Shown here: positions 7,164 to 9,315 of the stretch, piece after piece
How positions within the stretch are numbered: position 1 is the stretch's first letter
Layout of the letters: each line of letters starts with the position of its first letter
Origin: Balneolaceae bacterium
Lineage (GTDB): Bacteria > Bacteroidota > Rhodothermia > Balneolales > Balneolaceae
Direction: 5' to 3'
Length of the DNA stretch: 9,315 nucleotides
Assembly (NCBI GenBank): GCA_007129085.1
Contig: SKWF01000293.1
Span: 1-9,315 of the forward strand
The notes under the pieces: generated by a model
Told to the model about the DNA's origin: nothing
Seen by the model: the letters and a program-made list of their open reading frames with translations, nothing else
Database searches by the model: none
Program-made: the position numbers and the translations under genes

Positions 7164-8894
7164 TTACCCTCTAACCCAAAGCATTACATTATCCTCCAGC
7201 ACGCTTAGTGGTACACTTCCACTCAGTAAAATCACGTCGTGGAACTCACGAATATCAAAATCATCACCGAGCTCTTGTTCCGCCATTTCTCGCAGCTCTC
7301 TGATTTTTATTTCACCCATTTTGTATGCCAGCGCCTGCCCCGGCCAGAAGATATATCGATTTACTTCGCTCCGAATATTATGCATCGAGAGTGCTGAATT
7401 TTTCGCCATAAAATCGATCGCTTCATCACGGCTCCACCCTTTTGCGTGCATACCCGTGTCAACGACCAGTCGAAGGGCGCGCCACATTTCATAGCTGAGC
7501 CGACCGAAATCACTGTAGGGATCTTCATAAAATCCGGCCTCAAGCCCCAGCCGTTCGGAGTATAGTGCCCATCCCTCGGTAAATGCCGTAAAGCCCGCTA
7601 CGGTTCTGAATTTCGGCAAATTGTCCAACTCTTGCTGCAGGGCAATCTGCAGGTGGTGACCCGGCACGGCTTCGTGTAATGAAAGTGCCTCCACCTCGTA
7701 CAGCGGACGGCTATCCAGGTCATACGTGTTCACGGCGTAATACCCTGCCCGTGTGCCATCGGCTGCTCCGCGACTGTAGTACGCCGTTGCCGTTCTTGGG
7801 GCTAAATGATCAGGAATAGGACGAATTCCATACGGAAGTCTCGGCAGGGTATTAAACAGTTCGGGCAGCTTGCCGTCCATTTTTTTCAGCACATATGCGG
7901 TCTCTTTCATCAGTTCTTCGGGCGTTTCGGCATAGAACTGAGAATCGGTTCTTAAAAACTCTACAAACCCGTCAAAATCATCATCAAACCCTTCTTTTTC
8001 CACAATCTCCATCATCTCTTCGCGGATGCGCTCCACCTCACTTAATCCCGTTTCATGAATCTCCGCCGGGGTCCGTTCCAGGGTAGTGTACCGTTCAACC
8101 AGGTGCCTGTAATACTCATCACCGTTCTGCTGATCGGTAATACCAATCGATTCGGCACTGTTTGGTATATACTCATCCCGCAGAAAATCGCGCAGATTTC
8201 TGAACTCGGGAATTACCGTTTCTTCCAAAATTTTCACAGCTTCAGTTCTTAACCGCTCCCGATCTTCATCTGCTATTCTACCCGGGAAATCTTCAAAAGG
8301 TTCAAACAGGATATGATCCTCGGGGTTTTCTGTGATGTTTGACTCAATCGACTGCAGGTAATCATCAAACACAACTTTGGGCCGAACAAAACCAATCTCC
8401 ATCCCTCTCTCCATCCGCTCTACGTAACCTCGATTGTAAGCCGGAAACTGACTCAGCCGGCTCAGGAAATTTTCATAATCCTCGGTGTTATCCAGCGGAA
8501 CCCGGTTTGATAGATCTGCGATCGTTGCGTGATAATCCCACCAACCATTTAACGGCAGCAGATGATGATTCAGCTCATACGCCTCAATTGAATTTCTGAG
8601 CTGAATCTCAAATATATCGTAGTTCAACTGATCCCCCTCACTGAGTGATTCCCGCACCAGCGATTCTAACCGCTCTAAAAACTCCATCTCATGTTGATAC
8701 TGCCGCTCCAACGCATCAAGCGATGATTCCGGCAGACGATCATCAAACCGATGGTCGCCCTGGTTGGTTGCAAAAAGCGGATTGGATTGAAGGGAGTATT
8801 CCCAATGGTCATCCAGCAGATCATGAAATTGATCTTCGGCGGAGATACAGGAGGTGAAAATGAGCAGCAGAATTACCGGTAATTTTTTAAGCAT
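7164..8894 (-). CDS. DUF885 family putative zinc metallopeptidase, lipoprotein
   Basis: This 576-residue protein belongs to the DUF885 family (PF05960), a gluzincin-like group generally annotated as putative carboxypeptidases or peptidases. The N-terminus KKLPVILLLIFTSC is a lipoprotein signal with C16 as the lipidated residue; F at -3 is common in this phylum's lipoboxes. Residues after Cys (ISAEDQ) include an acidic pair, which may bear on surface export but is not diagnostic. The catalytic-type motif is LHEAVPGHHLQ, with H407, E408, H413 and H414, and a downstream EGWALYSE (E440) offers a third metal ligand. Conserved C-terminal blocks include WPGQALAYKMGEIKI (517-531) and ending SGSVPLSVLEDNV. 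Length is normal for the family and no key residue is missing. The start codon sits inside an 11-bp inverted repeat. It lies 67 bases downstream of the CRY-DASH gene on the same strand, so co-transcription is possible. Substrate is unknown. Confidence 0.92.
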   Translation of the reverse strand: MLKKLPVILLLIFTSCISAEDQFHDLLDDHWEYSLQSNPLFATNQGDHRFDDRLPESSLDALERQYQHEMEFLERLESLVRESLSEGDQLNYDIFEIQLRNSIEAYELNHHLLPLNGWWDYHATIADLSNRVPLDNTEDYENFLSRLSQFPAYNRGYVERMERGMEIGFVRPKVVFDDYLQSIESNITENPEDHILFEPFEDFPGRIADEDRERLRTEAVKILEETVIPEFRNLRDFLRDEYIPNSAESIGITDQQNGDEYYRHLVERYTTLERTPAEIHETGLSEVERIREEMMEIVEKEGFDDDFDGFVEFLRTDSQFYAETPEELMKETAYVLKKMDGKLPELFNTLPRLPYGIRPIPDHLAPRTATAYYSRGAADGTRAGYYAVNTYDLDSRPLYEVEALSLHEAVPGHHLQIALQQELDNLPKFRTVAGFTAFTEGWALYSERLGLEAGFYEDPYSDFGRLSYEMWRALRLVVDTGMHAKGWSRDEAIDFMAKNSALSMHNIRSEVNRYIFWPGQALAYKMGEIKIRELREMAEQELGDDFDIREFHDVILLSGSVPLSVLEDNVMLWVRG

Positions 8895-8928
8895 GATATG
8901 GACTTAGAGAGTTTACGATCATGCTTAA
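8887..8928 (-). promoter_or_regulatory. Inverted repeat enclosing the DUF885 start codon, with an 11-codon upstream ORF
   Basis: TTAAGCATGAT (8887-8897) and ATCATGCTTAA (8918-8928) are perfect 11-base reverse complements with a 20-base loop. In the minus-strand mRNA the downstream arm contains the DUF885 AUG (8894-8892), so a folded stem would hide the start codon. The upstream arm carries another AUG (8922-8920), which opens a short ORF, MIVNSLSPYHA, whose last codons and TAA (8889-8887) overlap the DUF885 start in another frame. Translation of this leader could unfold the stem. The repeat is seen directly; the regulatory role is inferred and neither Shine-Dalgarno sequence is evident. Confidence 0.4.
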
Positions 8929-8961
8929 TTTACGGGCAGGAATTTACTTAGACAAAAGTGG

Positions 8962-9315
8962 TCATTCTCGCTGTTTAATCTCTTCGTACGTTCGGTCCAG
9001 ATCGAGCATTGGAGCCGGATAATCACTCCCTATATTCACCTCGTACAGTATCTGTTGATCCGGGGTCATTTTGTAAGGCTCATGCACAAATTCAGAAGGG
9101 AGATTGGCAAGCTCCGTCAGCCATTTTCGGACGTACTCCCCTTTTTTATCGTATTTACGGGCTTGATTAATAATATTAAAGTATCGATTTCGCGGATCGT
9201 GCCCCACCGTAGAGTTGTATGCCCAATTTCCCCAGTTGCTGCAGACATCATAATCGATCAGTTTAGATTCAAACCAGGCTGCGCCCCATCGCCAATCAAA
9301 GTTCATGTTTTGCGC
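8962..9315 (-). CDS. CRY-DASH type cryptochrome/DNA photolyase, C-terminal fragment (5' end off the window)
   Basis: The visible 117 residues are the C-terminal end of the FAD-binding domain of a photolyase/cryptochrome. The frame stays open to the right edge (codons for A, Q, N precede the Met at 9306), so that internal Met is not the start and roughly 300 or more residues lie outside. Hallmarks are NFDWRWGAAWFES, DYDVCSNWGNWAYNSTVGHDPR, RYFNIINQARKYD and GEYVRKWLTELANLP, then the tail SDYPAPMLDLDRTYEEIKQRE, which is characteristic of CRY-DASH proteins rather than class I CPD photolyases. These enzymes bind FAD plus an antenna cofactor and repair CPD lesions in single-stranded or looped DNA, with proposed blue-light signalling roles. 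Stop is TGA at 8964-8962, 67 bases before the DUF885 start. The subfamily call rests on remembered motif patterns. Confidence 0.9.
   Translation of the reverse strand, partial: AQNMNFDWRWGAAWFESKLIDYDVCSNWGNWAYNSTVGHDPRNRYFNIINQARKYDKKGEYVRKWLTELANLPSEFVHEPYKMTPDQQILYEVNIGSDYPAPMLDLDRTYEEIKQRE

Noticed and set aside
7051..7494. A 147-codon plus-strand frame spanning the kinase-peptidase gap and the DUF885 3' end
   Set aside because: Most of it is antisense to the conserved DUF885 C-terminus and its translation is serine-rich with no family resemblance.
8962..9306. A complete 114-residue small protein starting at the Met at 9306
   Set aside because: The frame continues upstream to the window edge and the sequence is the C-terminal part of a CRY-DASH protein, so this is a truncated long gene.

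Overview
The window looks like an ordinary chromosomal segment from a member of the Bacteroidota or a close relative such as the Balneolota. The reasons are a carboxypeptidase-regulatory-like TonB-dependent receptor of the OMP_b-brl_3 type, a periplasmic-TPR sensor kinase, a DUF885 lipoprotein with a lipobox typical of the phylum, weak or absent Shine-Dalgarno sequences, and a perfect TAnnTTTG promoter element in front of a tRNA. This placement is inference; no taxonomic marker was searched.

Layout, left to right. Positions 1-2275 (minus) hold most of priA, the primosomal helicase, with its C-terminus beyond the left edge. After a 73-base gap comes a complete TonB-dependent outer-membrane receptor (2349-4703, minus). 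An AT-rich intergenic stretch of 237 bases follows, ending in the promoter and body of a plus-strand tRNA-Thr(CGT) (4941-5012), the only plus-strand gene. It runs tail-to-tail into a minus-strand TPR sensor histidine kinase (5028-6989). A 174-base gap with a 9-bp inverted repeat precedes a minus-strand DUF885 putative zinc peptidase lipoprotein (7164-8894). The right edge carries the C-terminal 117 residues of a CRY-DASH type cryptochrome/photolyase (8962-9315, minus, cut at its 5' end).

The genes do not form an obvious pathway. The kinase has no response regulator in view, the receptor has no SusD or transport partner in view, and CRY-DASH and the DUF885 gene are co-directional with a 67-base gap. 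I see no mobile element, CRISPR array, phage gene or defence system, and no clearly new multi-gene system. The most notable observation is in PriA. The four cysteines expected at one zinc site (CxxC...CxxC, the inner pair of pairs) read Ser, Ser, Cys, Ser, while the four ligands of the other site are intact at exactly conserved spacing. The second is an 11-bp perfect inverted repeat that places the DUF885 start codon inside a predicted mRNA stem and overlaps a short upstream ORF.
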